Shown: piece after piece, positions 43,127-52,363 of the stretch | Layout: the number at the start of each line of letters is the position of its first letter | Position numbering within the stretch: the stretch's first letter is position 1 | NCBI GenBank assembly: GCA_019419545.1 | Contig: DXZT01000062.1 | Location: forward strand, 50,508 to 114,507 | Reading direction: 5' to 3' | DNA: 64,000 nt | From: Collinsella sp. | Lineage (GTDB): Bacteria; Actinomycetota; Coriobacteriia; Coriobacteriales; Coriobacteriaceae | Translations under genes and position numbers: made by a program | The notes under the pieces: generated by a model | Databases searched by the model: none | The model's input: the letters and a program-made list of their open reading frames with translations, nothing else | What the model was told of the DNA's origin: nothing

Positions 43127-43199
43127 GGGGGCGTAGCTCAGCTGGGAGAGCGCTTGACTGGCAGTCAAGAGGTCAGGGGTTCGATCCCCCTCGTCTCCA
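43127..43199 (+). tRNA. tRNA-Ala (anticodon GGC), copy 2
   Basis: Same cloverleaf as at 7362 except one base (CTTGA for TTTGA), which makes the anticodon stem fully paired. The discriminator A is followed by CCCG, so CCA is not encoded and must be added after transcription. Confidence 0.95.
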
Positions 43200-43215
43200 C
43201 CCGAGCATTGAATGA

Positions 43216-43243
43216 GGCTCCAACGCAAGTTGGGGCCTTTTTT
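43216..43243 (+). terminator. Terminator after tRNA-Ala copy 2
   Basis: GGCTCCAAC-GCAA-GTTGGGGCC (one G-U pair) followed by TTTTTT. Confidence 0.85.
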
Positions 43244-43405
43244 CATATCAATCGTCCTACAATTATCTTTGCTTGACGGCGGTTGAAGTAAACCCATCCT
43301 AGATTGCAACTATGAATGAAATTAATGCCCTACGCCTTTGCAGGCCAAAATAAGGCGTCAACGCAATGTAAAGAGGCCAGGCGTGTTGCCCGGCCTCAAA
43401 AACTC

Positions 43406-43481
43406 TGGTGGGCCCTCCGGGATTCGAACCCAGAACCCAGGGATTATGAGTCCCCTGCGCTAACCGTTGCGCCAAGAGCCC
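43406..43481 (-). tRNA. tRNA with CAT anticodon (elongator Met or Ile2)
   Basis: A complete 76-nt cloverleaf on the minus strand: acceptor GGGCTCT with AGGGCCC, anticodon stem GGGGA/TCCCT with loop CTCATAA, a T loop TTCGAAT, and encoded CCA. The first acceptor pair is normal, so it is not the initiator. CAT can be elongator Met or, after lysidine modification, Ile. Sequence alone by eye does not settle it. A TATAAT box lies at 43494-43499 on the minus strand. It sits alone in the spacer between the two 650-bp repeats. The remaining spacer has no gene. Confidence 0.9.
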
Positions 43482-43712
43482 TTATGTACTGTGATTATAA
43501 TTTCAACAATGGAAATTCATTTCCCATCGGGTTAAATCACGATTTGAAATACTACCATGCACAAGCATGTCGCACAACGCACGATCAAACCATGTTTTTA
43601 ACACCCGATATTCCCTGATAATCAAGATGCATCACAAGAAATATCACTGGATGGGAATAGTTCAAGCCATTATCCCAAGACTGCAAATAGAGTTAACCAT
43701 CGGCGAACTGGT

Positions 43713-43880
43713 GCCGTTTCAAAACCATGCCGGATTACGGGGCTCAACCCAGACTGGCCGTCCATGCCCTGCATTTAACGAAATGCACAAGCCTTCTACC
43801 TGCGGTTTTGTTTCCACTAATTCCGGCATGCTCGGTGGTCCCCGGTCTAGCCCCGTAATCCGGCATGGTTTTGAAATGGC
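43713..43880. repeat. 28-bp perfect inverted repeats enclosing a ~104-bp core (copy 2)
   Basis: Exact second copy of the element at 42607-42774. Confidence 0.65.
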
Positions 43881-44191
43881 CGAGTGGGCGAAGGCGTGAT
43901 CGGACCCAATAATGGGACCGTCGCCGGTGGAATAGCAGCCCGGCGCATGGCGGACCGCACTCCGAGAGCGAAAAGCGGCGGACGGCGGAACTCGAGATGT
44001 CCTGAGGGCGCTGGAAAGGAGGGCGGCGTTACCGCCGCCCGCGGGGCGCGCCCCGCGGGCTCAGCCGGGCATCGAGGGGCCCGACGCCCTTGGCGCGCGA
44101 CCGCATCGGCCCCGTGGGCGCTGGCCTCCGCCGCCGCGGCCCCGCGCGACTCCGGCGCCCGCGCCCCCGGAAAGTTTTTCCAAAATTGTCC

Positions 44192-44220
44192 TTGCATCGC
44201 CGGGGGAGTTCCCGTATAGT
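44192..44220 (+). promoter_or_regulatory. Promoter of tRNA-Ala copy 3
   Basis: TTGCAT, 17 bases, TATAGT, identical to the copy at 43086. Confidence 0.7.
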
Positions 44221-44232
44221 ACTTCTTCGCAC

Positions 44233-44305
44233 GGGGGCGTAGCTCAGCTGGGAGAGCGCTTGACTGGCAGTCAAGAGGTCAGGGGTTCGATCCCCCTCGT
44301 CTCCA
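44233..44305 (+). tRNA. tRNA-Ala (anticodon GGC), copy 3
   Basis: Identical to the copy at 43127, also without encoded CCA. Confidence 0.95.
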
Positions 44306-44321
44306 CCCGAGCATTGAATGA

Positions 44322-44349
44322 GGCTCCAACGCAAGTTGGGGCCTTTTTT
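44322..44349 (+). terminator. Terminator after tRNA-Ala copy 3
   Basis: Same stem and TTTTTT as at 43216. It ends 31 bases before the ABC-F start. Confidence 0.85.
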
Positions 44350-44380
44350 CATATAGGCACACAAGGTCAAAGGCGGCACC

Positions 44381-46417
44381 ATGATCCTCCTGGTCGACAA
44401 GATCGAAAAAAGCTTCGGCGCGCGCGTCCTCTTTAGCGGCGCATCCTTCCAGATCAACCCCGGCGAGCGCTTTGCGCTCGTGGGACCCAACGGCGCCGGC
44501 AAAACTACCCTGCTCAAGATCATCATGGGCATCGACAGCCCCGACGCCGGTCAGGTCCAGTATGCTAAGGACTGCCAGGTGGGCTACCTAGAGCAGGAAA
44601 CCAACCTGGAGCACAAGGACACCACCATCCTCGCCGAAGTCATGGCCGCCGCCAAGGAAATCCGCCGCATGGGCGAGCGCGCCAACGAGCTGCAGGCCCA
44701 GATCACCGAGCTCTCCGAGCAGGGCAAGGACGTCGACGCGCTCCTTAACGAATACGGCCAGGTCCAGGACCGCTTTGAGCACCTGGGCGGCTACGAGCTC
44801 GAAAGCAACGCCCGTAAGATCCTGTCCGGCCTGGGCTTTAAGGTTACCGACTTTGAACGCCCGTGCTCCGAGTTCTCGGGCGGCTGGCAGATGCGCATCG
44901 CGCTCGCCAAGCTCTTCCTGCGCCATCCCGACCTGCTGCTTCTGGACGAGCCCACCAACCACTTGGACCTCGAGAGCGTCCAGTGGCTGCGCGGCTTTAT
45001 CGCCAACTACGACGGCGCCGTGCTCATCGTCAGCCACGACCGCGCCTTCATGGACGCCTGCGTCGACCACGTCGCCGCGCTCGAAAACCGCCGCGTGACC
45101 ACCTACACCGGCAACTACAGCAGCTATCTCAAGCAGCGCGAGGACAACCTGGAGCAGATGCGTGCCAAGCGCGCCGCCCAGGAACGAGACATCGCCCACA
45201 TGCAGGTCTTCGTCGACAAGTTCCGCTACAAGCCCACTAAGGCCGCCCAGGCGCAGGAGCGCATCCGCAAGATCGAGCAGATCAAAAAGGAGCTCGTCAT
45301 CCTGCCCGAGGGCCACAAGCACATCGACTTTAAGTTCCCCGACCCGCCGCGCTCCGGCGACATGGTCGTGAGCCTCGAGGGCGTATCCAAGTCCTACGGC
45401 GACAAGCACATCTACAGCGACATCGACCTCAAGCTCTACCGCGGCGAGCACGTGGCGCTCGTCGGCCCCAACGGTGCCGGTAAGTCCACCCTCATGAAGC
45501 TCCTCGCCGGCCTGGAGCCGCCAACCACCGGCACCCGCGACCTGGGCACCAACGTGGGCATCGCCTACTACGCCCAGCACGCGCTCGAGGGCATGACCGA
45601 GTCCAACACCGTCCTGCAAGAGATCGACACCGTCACGCCCAAGTGGACCGTGCCGCAGCAGCGCAGCCTGCTGGGCGCCTTTCTGTTTAGCGACAACGAC
45701 GCAATCGAAAAGCAGGTCCGCGTCCTCTCCGGCGGCGAAAAGGCACGCCTGGCGCTCGCCAAGATGCTCGTTGCCCCCGAGGCGCTCCTGTGCCTGGACG
45801 AGCCCACCAACCACTTGGACATCGACTCGGTGGACATGCTCGAGAACGCCCTGCAAAACTTCCCCGGCACCATCGTGCTGATCAGCCACGACGAGCACCT
45901 GGTGCGCGCCGTGGCCAACCGCGTCATCGACATCCGCGACGGCAAAGTCACGGTCTACGACGGCGACTACGACTACTACCTCTACAAGCGCGAGGACCTT
46001 GCGGAGCGCGCCGCCGCCGAGGCGGCAGGGGAGAGCGCGCCGACCGCAGGTAAGAGCGCTAAGCCCGCCAACGCCGTCCAGGCCAGCAACCCTGCATCGG
46101 CCCCTAAGCCTGCCGAGGGCAAAAAGACCAAGGAGCAAAAACGCGCCGAAGCACAGGCCCGCGCCGCGCTCAACAAAAAGCTCAAGGGTGTGCGCAACCA
46201 GCTCAAAAAGATCGAGGCAGAGCTGGACAAAAAGCGCGCCCGCTATGACGAGCTTATGGAATTGATGGCAAGCGAGGAACTTTACGCCGATCAGGACAAG
46301 TTCAACGCCGCACTGGGGGAATATAACGGCCTTAAGCAAGAGCTACCCAAGCTCGAGGACGAATGGCTCGAGCTTTCCACCCAGATCGAAGAGGAGACCG
46401 CGCGTGAACTCTCGTAA
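44381..46417 (+). CDS. ABC-F family ATPase (ribosome-associated type)
   Basis: A 678-residue soluble protein with two ATP-binding cassettes and no membrane domain. Cassette 1 has [17 protein letters not shown] and [11 protein letters not shown] linker with many Lys/Arg/Glu follows (residues ~240-320). Cassette 2 has [23 protein letters not shown] and [10 protein letters not shown]. The C-terminal ~110 residues are an Ala/Lys-rich linker then a coiled coil, as in Uup/YheS-type proteins. ABC-F proteins act on the ribosome to relieve stalls or protect against antibiotics. The role here is unassigned. AAAGGCGG precedes the start. Its last 14 bases overlap the next gene. Confidence 0.9.
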   Translation: MILLVDKIEKSFGARVLFSGASFQINPGERFALVGPNGAGKTTLLKIIMGIDSPDAGQVQYAKDCQVGYLEQETNLEHKDTTILAEVMAAAKEIRRMGERANELQAQITELSEQGKDVDALLNEYGQVQDRFEHLGGYELESNARKILSGLGFKVTDFERPCSEFSGGWQMRIALAKLFLRHPDLLLLDEPTNHLDLESVQWLRGFIANYDGAVLIVSHDRAFMDACVDHVAALENRRVTTYTGNYSSYLKQREDNLEQMRAKRAAQERDIAHMQVFVDKFRYKPTKAAQAQERIRKIEQIKKELVILPEGHKHIDFKFPDPPRSGDMVVSLEGVSKSYGDKHIYSDIDLKLYRGEHVALVGPNGAGKSTLMKLLAGLEPPTTGTRDLGTNVGIAYYAQHALEGMTESNTVLQEIDTVTPKWTVPQQRSLLGAFLFSDNDAIEKQVRVLSGGEKARLALAKMLVAPEALLCLDEPTNHLDIDSVDMLENALQNFPGTIVLISHDEHLVRAVANRVIDIRDGKVTVYDGDYDYYLYKREDLAERAAAEAAGESAPTAGKSAKPANAVQASNPASAPKPAEGKKTKEQKRAEAQARAALNKKLKGVRNQLKKIEAELDKKRARYDELMELMASEELYADQDKFNAALGEYNGLKQELPKLEDEWLELSTQIEEETARELS

Positions 46418-46700
46418 GGCCGCCGCCGTGGCGATGAGCATCATCGCCATCGCCTGTCGCATCTGCGGCATTTTTATGAGCGCGATGACCGTGCTGCTGT
46501 GCTTTAGCGGCCTCACCGCCAAGCTGCAGATCGTGGGCTTTGTCGTCGAGCTCTCGCGCGCCCTGCCGAGCGCCATTGCCGGCTACGGCGTCATCACGTC
46601 GCCTTTTGGCGGTGTGTTCCGTCTGGATTACGCCATCGTGGCCGTCATCCTGTTTGTGGCCGACTACCTGCTCACACGCGCCTCGCGCCGCGTCCGCTAG
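46404..46700 (+). CDS. Small membrane protein
   Basis: A 98-residue protein starting GTG at 46404, overlapping the ABC-F stop. Two or three hydrophobic segments are visible ([24 protein letters not shown] and [15 protein letters not shown]), with an Arg-rich end. No family is recognised. It is probably translated with its neighbours in the ABC-F to M50 protease run. Confidence 0.6.
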   Translation: MNSRKAAAVAMSIIAIACRICGIFMSAMTVLLCFSGLTAKLQIVGFVVELSRALPSAIAGYGVITSPFGGVFRLDYAIVAVILFVADYLLTRASRRVR

Positions 46701-46709
46701 GGGAGCGCC

Positions 46710-47393
46710 ATGTCCAGCAGCTACTTCATGAACCTGCTCGCGAGCGGCGTCGCCGTCATCGTCGGCATCGTGATCCACGAGAGCGCGCACGCCGCCGCGG
46801 CCTGGGCGCTCGGCGACAAGACGGCCCGTTCGCGCGGCCGCGTCTCGCTCAACCCGCTCAACCATATCGACCCGTTTGGCACCATCATCTTGCCGCTGCT
46901 CATGCTTGCCGCCGGCGGCCCGGTGTTTGCCTTCGCCAAGCCCGTGCCCGTGTACCTCAACAACCTCAAACACCCCAAACGTGACGAGGTCCTGGTGAGC
47001 GTGGCCGGCCCCGCATCGAACATCGCGCTGGCATGCCTTGCGGCCGCCCTCATGCACGCGGCATACGGCAACCTCTACGCCAGCATGTCCTTTGCCGTGG
47101 CGTCACAAATCATGAACTTCGGTGCCACCTTTATCGTGGTCAACCTGTCGCTCGCGTTCTTCAACCTCATCCCGATCCCACCGCTCGACGGCTCGTCGAT
47201 TATCGTCCCGTTCCTCAAAGGCAAGGCGCTCGCCAACTACTACCGCCTGCAGCAATACGCCATGCCGATCCTCATCATTGTGCTGTATCTGCTGCCCATG
47301 TGGACTGGCATCGACGTGATCGGCCGCTATTTCGACGTTGCCGTGTATCCGCTGGCCGAGTGGCTACTCAACTTCGCAATCGCCGGCATCTAA
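46710..47393 (+). CDS. Site-2 protease family membrane metalloprotease (M50)
   Basis: A 227-residue intramembrane zinc protease. The HExxH motif appears as H23ESAH27 in the first helix, and the second zinc-ligand helix has FNLIPIPPLDGSS (family NPxxPPLDG). NPLNHIDPFGTIILPLLML and FAFAKPVPVYLNNL are typical of the short rhomboid-independent M50 group. It probably cleaves membrane proteins. Substrate unknown. It lies between the small membrane protein and scpA. Confidence 0.88.
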   Translation: MSSSYFMNLLASGVAVIVGIVIHESAHAAAAWALGDKTARSRGRVSLNPLNHIDPFGTIILPLLMLAAGGPVFAFAKPVPVYLNNLKHPKRDEVLVSVAGPASNIALACLAAALMHAAYGNLYASMSFAVASQIMNFGATFIVVNLSLAFFNLIPIPPLDGSSIIVPFLKGKALANYYRLQQYAMPILIIVLYLLPMWTGIDVIGRYFDVAVYPLAEWLLNFAIAGI

Positions 47394-47477
47394 GGTAAAC
47401 TTACAGGTCGATCGTGCAAAACGGTCGCAATATGCACCCAAACCGCGCCGAGAAGGCGCCGTCAAAGGAGGTCGAAG

Positions 47478-48287
47478 ATGTCGTATCGCGTGTCGACGCA
47501 GGTCTACAGCGGACCGTTCGACCTGCTGCTGCAGCTGGTAACTCGCCAAAAAGTTGATATCGGCGCCATCTCAATCAGCGAGGTGGCCGAGCAATACCTT
47601 GCCGAGGTTGAGCGCATCGAGGCGCTGGACCTGGACGTGGCGAGCGACTTTTTGCTGGTCGCGGCAACCCTTTTGGACATCAAGGCTGCCTCGCTGGTGC
47701 CCCAGGAAGCCCCGCGCAAGACAGACGACGATGACGAGGACGACGAAGACCTCGAGGAACTCAGCGCGCTCGACGGCGACGCCCTGCGCGAGGTCCTGAT
47801 TCAGCGACTGATCGCCTACAAGCAGTTTAAGGGCGCGGCGGCGGCCCTCGGTGCGCGCATGCAGGCCGAAAGCCGCATGCATCCGCGCGTGGCCGGCCCC
47901 GACCCCGAGTTCCTAGGCCTTATGCCCGACTACCTGGCCGGCATTACCTTGCGCGGCCTCGCCGTCATCTGCGCCGACCTGGACGGCAAGCGCCAGACCT
48001 TCCTGCTGGAGGCCGAGCACGTGGCACCACATCGCGTACCGCTCGACCTGACGGTGGCCTCGGTCGACTGCTTTACCATGGCGCACCAAACCTGCACCTT
48101 CCGCGAGCTGTTGGACGGCGACGCCACCACCGAGCAGCTCGTCGTCACCTTCCTGGCCATGCTCGAGCTCGCCAAGCGCGGCTCGCTCACGCTGAGTCAG
48201 GACGAGATCTTTGGAACCATCTGCATCAACCGCGTCGAGGGCGCCGAGGCATACGTGCCCGGCGAGGGCCCCGAGCTCACCGAATAG
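47478..48287 (+). CDS. scpA: Segregation and condensation protein A
   Basis: A 269-residue kleisin that joins SMC and ScpB in chromosome condensation. Typical features are the N-terminal FDLLLQLVTRQKVDIGAISI, ADFLL-like DFLLVAATLLDIKAASLVP, an acidic linker (DDDDEDDEDLEEL), LIQRLIAYKQFKGAA and the C-terminal winged-helix part TFLAMLELAKRGSLTLSQDE. AAAGGAGG lies before ATG. scpB follows 12 bases later, the normal arrangement. Confidence 0.95.
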   Translation: MSYRVSTQVYSGPFDLLLQLVTRQKVDIGAISISEVAEQYLAEVERIEALDLDVASDFLLVAATLLDIKAASLVPQEAPRKTDDDDEDDEDLEELSALDGDALREVLIQRLIAYKQFKGAAAALGARMQAESRMHPRVAGPDPEFLGLMPDYLAGITLRGLAVICADLDGKRQTFLLEAEHVAPHRVPLDLTVASVDCFTMAHQTCTFRELLDGDATTEQLVVTFLAMLELAKRGSLTLSQDEIFGTICINRVEGAEAYVPGEGPELTE

Positions 48288-48299
48288 GAGCGACCAACC

Positions 48300-49019
48300 A
48301 TGTCAACCCTTTCCACGCTGGAGGCAAACAGCCTCAAAGGCGCCCTCGAGGCGCTGCTGCTGGTGTCGAGCGACCCCGTGAGCGCACCCGCGCTGGCAGG
48401 TGCGCTGGATATCGCCCCGGGCGAGTGCGCCTCACTTTTGGCCGAGCTCAAGGTTGAGTACGAGGAGGCCAACCGTGGCTTTCAGCTGCGCGAGGTCGCC
48501 GGTGGCTGGCGCCTGTTTACGCACCCCGCCTACCACGACGTGGTCGAGGCCTATGTGCTGAGCTGGGACACGCAAAAGCTGTCGCAGGCGGCGCTCGAGA
48601 CCCTGGCCGTCATCGCCTACCACCAGCCCGTCACGCGTGAAGTCGTCAAGGGCATCCGCGGCGTCAACTCCGACGGCGTCATCGCGTCGCTCGTGGATAA
48701 GGGCCTGGTGCGCGAACTCGGCCGCGACCCCGAGCGCGGTCAAGCCATCATCTACGGCACGACCAACGCCTTCTTGGAAAAGTTCGGCCTGCGATCCACT
48801 CGCGACCTGCCCGATCTGGAGCAGTTTGCCCCCGACGAGCAATCGCGTCAATTTATCCGCGAGCGTCTGAGCGGCCGCAGCATTCAGTCCACGCTCGAGG
48901 AGCAGGCCGAAGACTTAGACGAAGAGCGCGAGCTGATCGATACCGATGTTGAGGACGCCAATGACGAGGAACTTATGCCCACCGGTGACACCTCGGAGGA
49001 TATGCATGACGAGGACTAA
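48300..49019 (+). CDS. scpB: Segregation and condensation protein B
   Basis: A 239-residue partner of ScpA. Two winged-helix domains are visible: LKGALEALLLVSSDPVSAPAL through GFQLREVAGGWRLFTHPAY, then KLSQAALETLAVIAYHQPVTREVVKGIRGVNSDGVIASL (in separate blocks) and GRAIIYGTT-like QAIIYGTTNAFLEKFGL. The C-terminal tail after ~190 is long and acidic. The last 14 bases overlap rluB. Confidence 0.95.
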   Translation: MSTLSTLEANSLKGALEALLLVSSDPVSAPALAGALDIAPGECASLLAELKVEYEEANRGFQLREVAGGWRLFTHPAYHDVVEAYVLSWDTQKLSQAALETLAVIAYHQPVTREVVKGIRGVNSDGVIASLVDKGLVRELGRDPERGQAIIYGTTNAFLEKFGLRSTRDLPDLEQFAPDEQSRQFIRERLSGRSIQSTLEEQAEDLDEERELIDTDVEDANDEELMPTGDTSEDMHDED

Positions 49020-49977
49020 CGATACAGGGGAGACGCGCACCGCAAGTGCCGCGGGCGTCACAACGCCCGCAACCGACGCCGAGTCCGTCTACCCGCACAC
49101 CATGCGCCTGCAGCGCTTTTTGGCGCGCGCGGGCATGGCGAGCCGCCGCGGCTCGGAGGACCTGATGACTGCCGGCCGCGTGACCGTCAACGGCCAGGTC
49201 GCGACCGAGCTGGGCACCAAGATCGACGTCGACCGCGACCATATCGAGGTCGACGGCATGCCCGTCAAACTCAACCAGGGTGCCGTGTACCTGATGCTCT
49301 ACAAGCCGACCGGCTACCTCACCACCATGAGCGATCCGCAGGAGCGCCCTTGCGTGGCCGACCTGGTCCCGCGCGACCGCTTTCCGGGGCTCTTCCCGGT
49401 GGGTCGCCTGGACCGCGACACCACGGGTCTTTTGCTCTTTACCACCGACGGCGACCTGTCGCAGGACCTGCTGCACCCCAGCAAGCACGTCTACAAGACC
49501 TACCAGGCGCTGGTGGATGGCCACCTGACCGATCGCGACCTGGAACCACTCCGTCGCGGCATCGAGCTCGACGACGGCCTGTGCCAGCCGGCAATCTGCC
49601 GTGTCATCAACGCGCGCGAGGCCGAGGCCGTGGCTCCGCAAGGTGTCAAACACGGCACCACCGCCGTGGAGGTCATCATCCGTGAGGGCCGCAAGAACCA
49701 GGTCAAGCGCATGCTGAGCAAGATCCACCACCCCGTAATCCGCCTGCATCGCTGCAACTTTGCCGGCCTGGAGCTCAAGGACGTGGCCAAGGGCTCGTGG
49801 CGCGAGCTCACCGACCGCGAGGTGCAGATTCTCAAGGCCGGCGGCATCCCGCCCAAACAGGCCAGCGCCAAGCGTGGCGTCGCGCCGGCGACCAACACCG
49901 CAAGCCGCACGCGACATCACGGCAGCCACGGCTCCGCGCCCAAGCGCAACACCTACCGCGAGCGCTACACGGGCTAG
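49006..49977 (+). CDS. rluB: rRNA pseudouridine synthase, RluB-like
   Basis: A 323-residue pseudouridine synthase. An N-terminal S4 domain (MRLQRFLARAGMASRRGSEDL) is followed by the catalytic GRLDRDTTGLLLFTTDGDL with the active-site Asp, KTYQALVDG and KNQVKRMLSKIHHPVIRLHR. ATG at 49006, with GGAGGATATGC upstream, is chosen. A Thr/Arg/His-rich ~50-residue tail may bind rRNA. It overlaps scpB by 14 bases. This scpA-scpB-rluB order is conserved in many Gram-positive genomes. Confidence 0.92.
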   Translation: MTRTNDTGETRTASAAGVTTPATDAESVYPHTMRLQRFLARAGMASRRGSEDLMTAGRVTVNGQVATELGTKIDVDRDHIEVDGMPVKLNQGAVYLMLYKPTGYLTTMSDPQERPCVADLVPRDRFPGLFPVGRLDRDTTGLLLFTTDGDLSQDLLHPSKHVYKTYQALVDGHLTDRDLEPLRRGIELDDGLCQPAICRVINAREAEAVAPQGVKHGTTAVEVIIREGRKNQVKRMLSKIHHPVIRLHRCNFAGLELKDVAKGSWRELTDREVQILKAGGIPPKQASAKRGVAPATNTASRTRHHGSHGSAPKRNTYRERYTG

Positions 49978-50043
49978 CCAGTCCGCCAAGCCCCAGCGTC
50001 CGCGCCCCATACCAGCACATCAACCACCGAAAGGAAGCATTGC

Positions 50044-50730
50044 ATGATCGTCGCCATCGACGGCCCCGCCGGTTCCGGCAAGTCCACCATCGCCAAGGAG
50101 ATCGCCCGCCAGCATGGCTTTAACAAGCTCGACACGGGCGCCATGTATCGCGCCGTCACCTTCGCTGCGCTCGACCGCGGCATCGACCTGGACGACGAGG
50201 CGGCCATCGACGCCCTCGCCGAGCAGATCGAGATTCGCTTTACCAACGGCACCGGCGAGGACACGCGCCTGACCATCGACGGCCAGGACGCATCGGCTGC
50301 CATCCGCACCCCGCAGGTGGACGCCAATGTGTCCAAGGTCTCGGCCTACCCGGGCGTACGCGCCGCCATGCTCACCCATCAGCGCCGCGCCGCCGAGGAC
50401 CGCGATATCGTGGCCGAGGGTCGCGACATCGGCACCGTCGTGTTCCCCAACGCGCAGGTCAAGGTGTTTCTGACAGCCGACCCGCGCGAACGCGCCCGTC
50501 GCCGCGTGCTGCAGCGCCACCAAAACGACGCCCAGCCGCTTACTGACGAGCAGCTCGAGGCCGAGGTCGACGAGACCCTCGACGCTCTCAAGCAGCGCGA
50601 CAAGCTCGACAGCAGCCGCGAGGTCGCGCCGCTCGTGCCCGCCGAGGACGCGGTGCACGTCGACTCCACCGCTCACACCATCGATGAGGTCGTCTCGATA
50701 ATCGAGGACCTCATCAACCAAAGGAGGTAG
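50044..50730 (+). CDS. cmk: Cytidylate kinase
   Basis: A 228-residue nucleoside monophosphate kinase making (d)CDP from (d)CMP. GPAGSGKST is the P-loop, and KLDTGAMYRAVT, EGRDIGTVVFPNAQVKVFLTA and RARRRVLQRH give the substrate-binding and lid segments. GAAAGGAAG precedes the start. It follows rluB and overlaps nothing. The plsC gene begins three bases after its stop. Confidence 0.95.
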   Translation: MIVAIDGPAGSGKSTIAKEIARQHGFNKLDTGAMYRAVTFAALDRGIDLDDEAAIDALAEQIEIRFTNGTGEDTRLTIDGQDASAAIRTPQVDANVSKVSAYPGVRAAMLTHQRRAAEDRDIVAEGRDIGTVVFPNAQVKVFLTADPRERARRRVLQRHQNDAQPLTDEQLEAEVDETLDALKQRDKLDSSREVAPLVPAEDAVHVDSTAHTIDEVVSIIEDLINQRR

Positions 50731-50733
50731 CCC

Positions 50734-51462
50734 ATGCGCCTGTTTAAGCAGACGCCCGAGGATTACTACAACGCCCCCTACGCCGAGTTCCCAGCGCTCA
50801 TTCGCGGCACCGTCGCCGTGGTCATGGGCATCCTGTGGGTCTTCTCCAAGCTCATGTGGCGCTGGAAAGTCGAGGACGCCGACCTGCTGTTTGAGCGCCA
50901 GGATGGCCGCGGTAGCGTGGTCATCTGCAACCACACCTCGATGGCCGAGGTGCTGGCCGTAGAGACGGCGCTGTTTTTTGGCGGCCGCCGCGTGCGCCCC
51001 ATCTTTAAGTCAGAGTTCGCCAAGACCAAGATCGTGCGCTGGGCCTTTAGCCGCGTGGGTGGCATTCCCGTCGAGCGCGGCACCGCCGACATGAAGTGCC
51101 TGCGCGCCGCCCAGCATGCGCTGCAGCGTGGCGAGGACGTCCTGATCTTCCCCGAAGGCACGCGCATCCGCTCGCGCGAGGTCAAACCCGAGGTCCACGG
51201 CGGCTTTGCACTCATCGCCCAGATGGGTAAGGCACCCGTCAACCCGCTCGCCATCTGCGGCTGGTCCGATATCACGCCTGCGGGCAAAAAGCTCATGCGC
51301 CCCAAAAAGTGCTGGATCCGAGCCGGCAAGGCCATCTCGCTATCCGATGCACCGGCCGAGCTCAAGCGCAAGGAGCGCCTGGCCTGGTTTGAGACCGAGG
51401 CCATGAGTCGCGTCTACGCCATGCGCGACGACCTGTGCGCCGAGCACCCGGGCAGGTTCTAG
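50734..51462 (+). CDS. plsC: 1-acyl-sn-glycerol-3-phosphate acyltransferase
   Basis: A 242-residue membrane-associated acyltransferase for phosphatidic acid synthesis. It has one N-terminal hydrophobic segment (LIRGTVAVVMGILWVFSKLM) and the catalytic block CNHTSMAEVLAVE. There the usual NHxSxxD ends in Glu (HX4E), a noteworthy but tolerated variation. VGGIPVERGT and FPEGTRIRS, the acyl-acceptor site, follow. AAAGGAGG precedes ATG. It sits between cmk and ispH. Confidence 0.88.
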   Translation: MRLFKQTPEDYYNAPYAEFPALIRGTVAVVMGILWVFSKLMWRWKVEDADLLFERQDGRGSVVICNHTSMAEVLAVETALFFGGRRVRPIFKSEFAKTKIVRWAFSRVGGIPVERGTADMKCLRAAQHALQRGEDVLIFPEGTRIRSREVKPEVHGGFALIAQMGKAPVNPLAICGWSDITPAGKKLMRPKKCWIRAGKAISLSDAPAELKRKERLAWFETEAMSRVYAMRDDLCAEHPGRF

Positions 51463-51464
51463 CC

Positions 51465-52361
51465 ATGGGTGAGAACGTCATGAATACCGCCGCGGCCGCC
51501 GCTGAGGAGGTCGTCCCCACCATCGAGATCGCTGCCCACGCGGGCACCTGCTACGGCGTGCAGCGCGCGCTCGATATGGCCCTGGCGGCCGCCCCGCAGG
51601 CGGGGGAGACCGCTACGGTCCATACCCTAGGCCCGCTTATCCATAACCCCATCGTGGTACGCGAGCTCGCCGAGGCAGGCGTCGGTCTAGCAGAAACCTT
51701 GGACGACGCCGCGTCGGGCACCGTGATCATTCGCGCGCACGGCGTGGTGCCGCAGGTGATTGAGGCCGCTCGCGAGCGCGGCCTCGACGTGGTCGATGCC
51801 ACCTGCCCCTACGTCAAGAAGGTCCATGTGGCGGCCGAGCGCCTGGTGCGCGAGGGCTACCGCGTGATCGTCGTGGGCGAGCCGGGCCATCCCGAGGTGG
51901 AGGGCATTCTGGGCCACGCCGGCGATGACGCACAGGTCGTGAGTTGCGCCGCCGATGCGGACGCGCTGCCGCTCAAGGGCAAGGTAGGCCTGGTTGTGCA
52001 GACCACCCAGACCGCGCAGAACCTGGCCGAGGTCGTGGCTGCCATCACTCCGCGCGTGCAGGAGCTGCGCGTGATCAACACCATCTGCGCCGCCACGAGC
52101 GAGCGACAGCAGGCAGCAGCCGCACTTGCCAACCGCTGCGACTGCATGGTCGTGGTGGGCGGCAAGAACTCGGGCAACACCCGCCGCCTGGCGCAGATTT
52201 GCGCCGACGTCTGCGAGCGCACACATCACATCGAGGAAGCTTCCGAGCTCCAGGCCGCGTGGTTTACCGACGCTCACCACATCGGCATCACCGCCGGAGC
52301 CTCCACCCCGCAAGAACACATCGAGCGCGCCGTCGAGCGCATCAAGGAGCTTTGCCGCTAA
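51465..52361 (+). CDS. ispH: 4-hydroxy-3-methylbut-2-enyl diphosphate reductase
   Basis: The last enzyme of the MEP isoprenoid pathway, an iron-sulfur protein of 298 residues. All three cluster cysteines are present: AGTCYGVQRA, DATCPYVKK and NTICAATSERQ. HTLGPLIHN, RAHGV, GEPGHPEV, KNSGNTRRL and ITAGASTPQEHI complete the family pattern. The start could be ATG 51465 or ATG 51480. The second has GGTGAG six bases upstream. Confidence 0.95.
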   Translation: MGENVMNTAAAAAEEVVPTIEIAAHAGTCYGVQRALDMALAAAPQAGETATVHTLGPLIHNPIVVRELAEAGVGLAETLDDAASGTVIIRAHGVVPQVIEAARERGLDVVDATCPYVKKVHVAAERLVREGYRVIVVGEPGHPEVEGILGHAGDDAQVVSCAADADALPLKGKVGLVVQTTQTAQNLAEVVAAITPRVQELRVINTICAATSERQQAAAALANRCDCMVVVGGKNSGNTRRLAQICADVCERTHHIEEASELQAAWFTDAHHIGITAGASTPQEHIERAVERIKELCR

Positions 52362-52363
52362 TC

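Larger units (their letters stand above)
42599..43248 (+). repeat. 650-bp direct repeat, copy 1 (contains tRNA-Ala)
   Basis: By eye identical to 43705-44354 over its whole length. From left to right it holds a 28-bp inverted repeat pair, a GC-rich hairpin zone (GGGCGGCG-TTAC-CGCCGCCC and GCGGGGC-GCCCCGC), a tRNA promoter, tRNA-Ala and its terminator. The copies sit 1106 bases apart with an unrelated ~456-bp spacer. Confidence 0.9.
43705..44354 (+). repeat. 650-bp direct repeat, copy 2 (contains tRNA-Ala)
   Basis: Identical by eye to 42599-43248. It includes the inverted-repeat element (43713-43880), GC-rich hairpins, promoter, tRNA-Ala and terminator. The right end leads straight into the ABC-F gene. 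Confidence 0.9.

Noticed and set aside
42599..44354. Prophage or integrative element ends at the tRNA-Ala repeats
   Set aside because: The repeats are 650 bp with complete tRNA genes, and the 456-bp interior has no integrase or phage gene.
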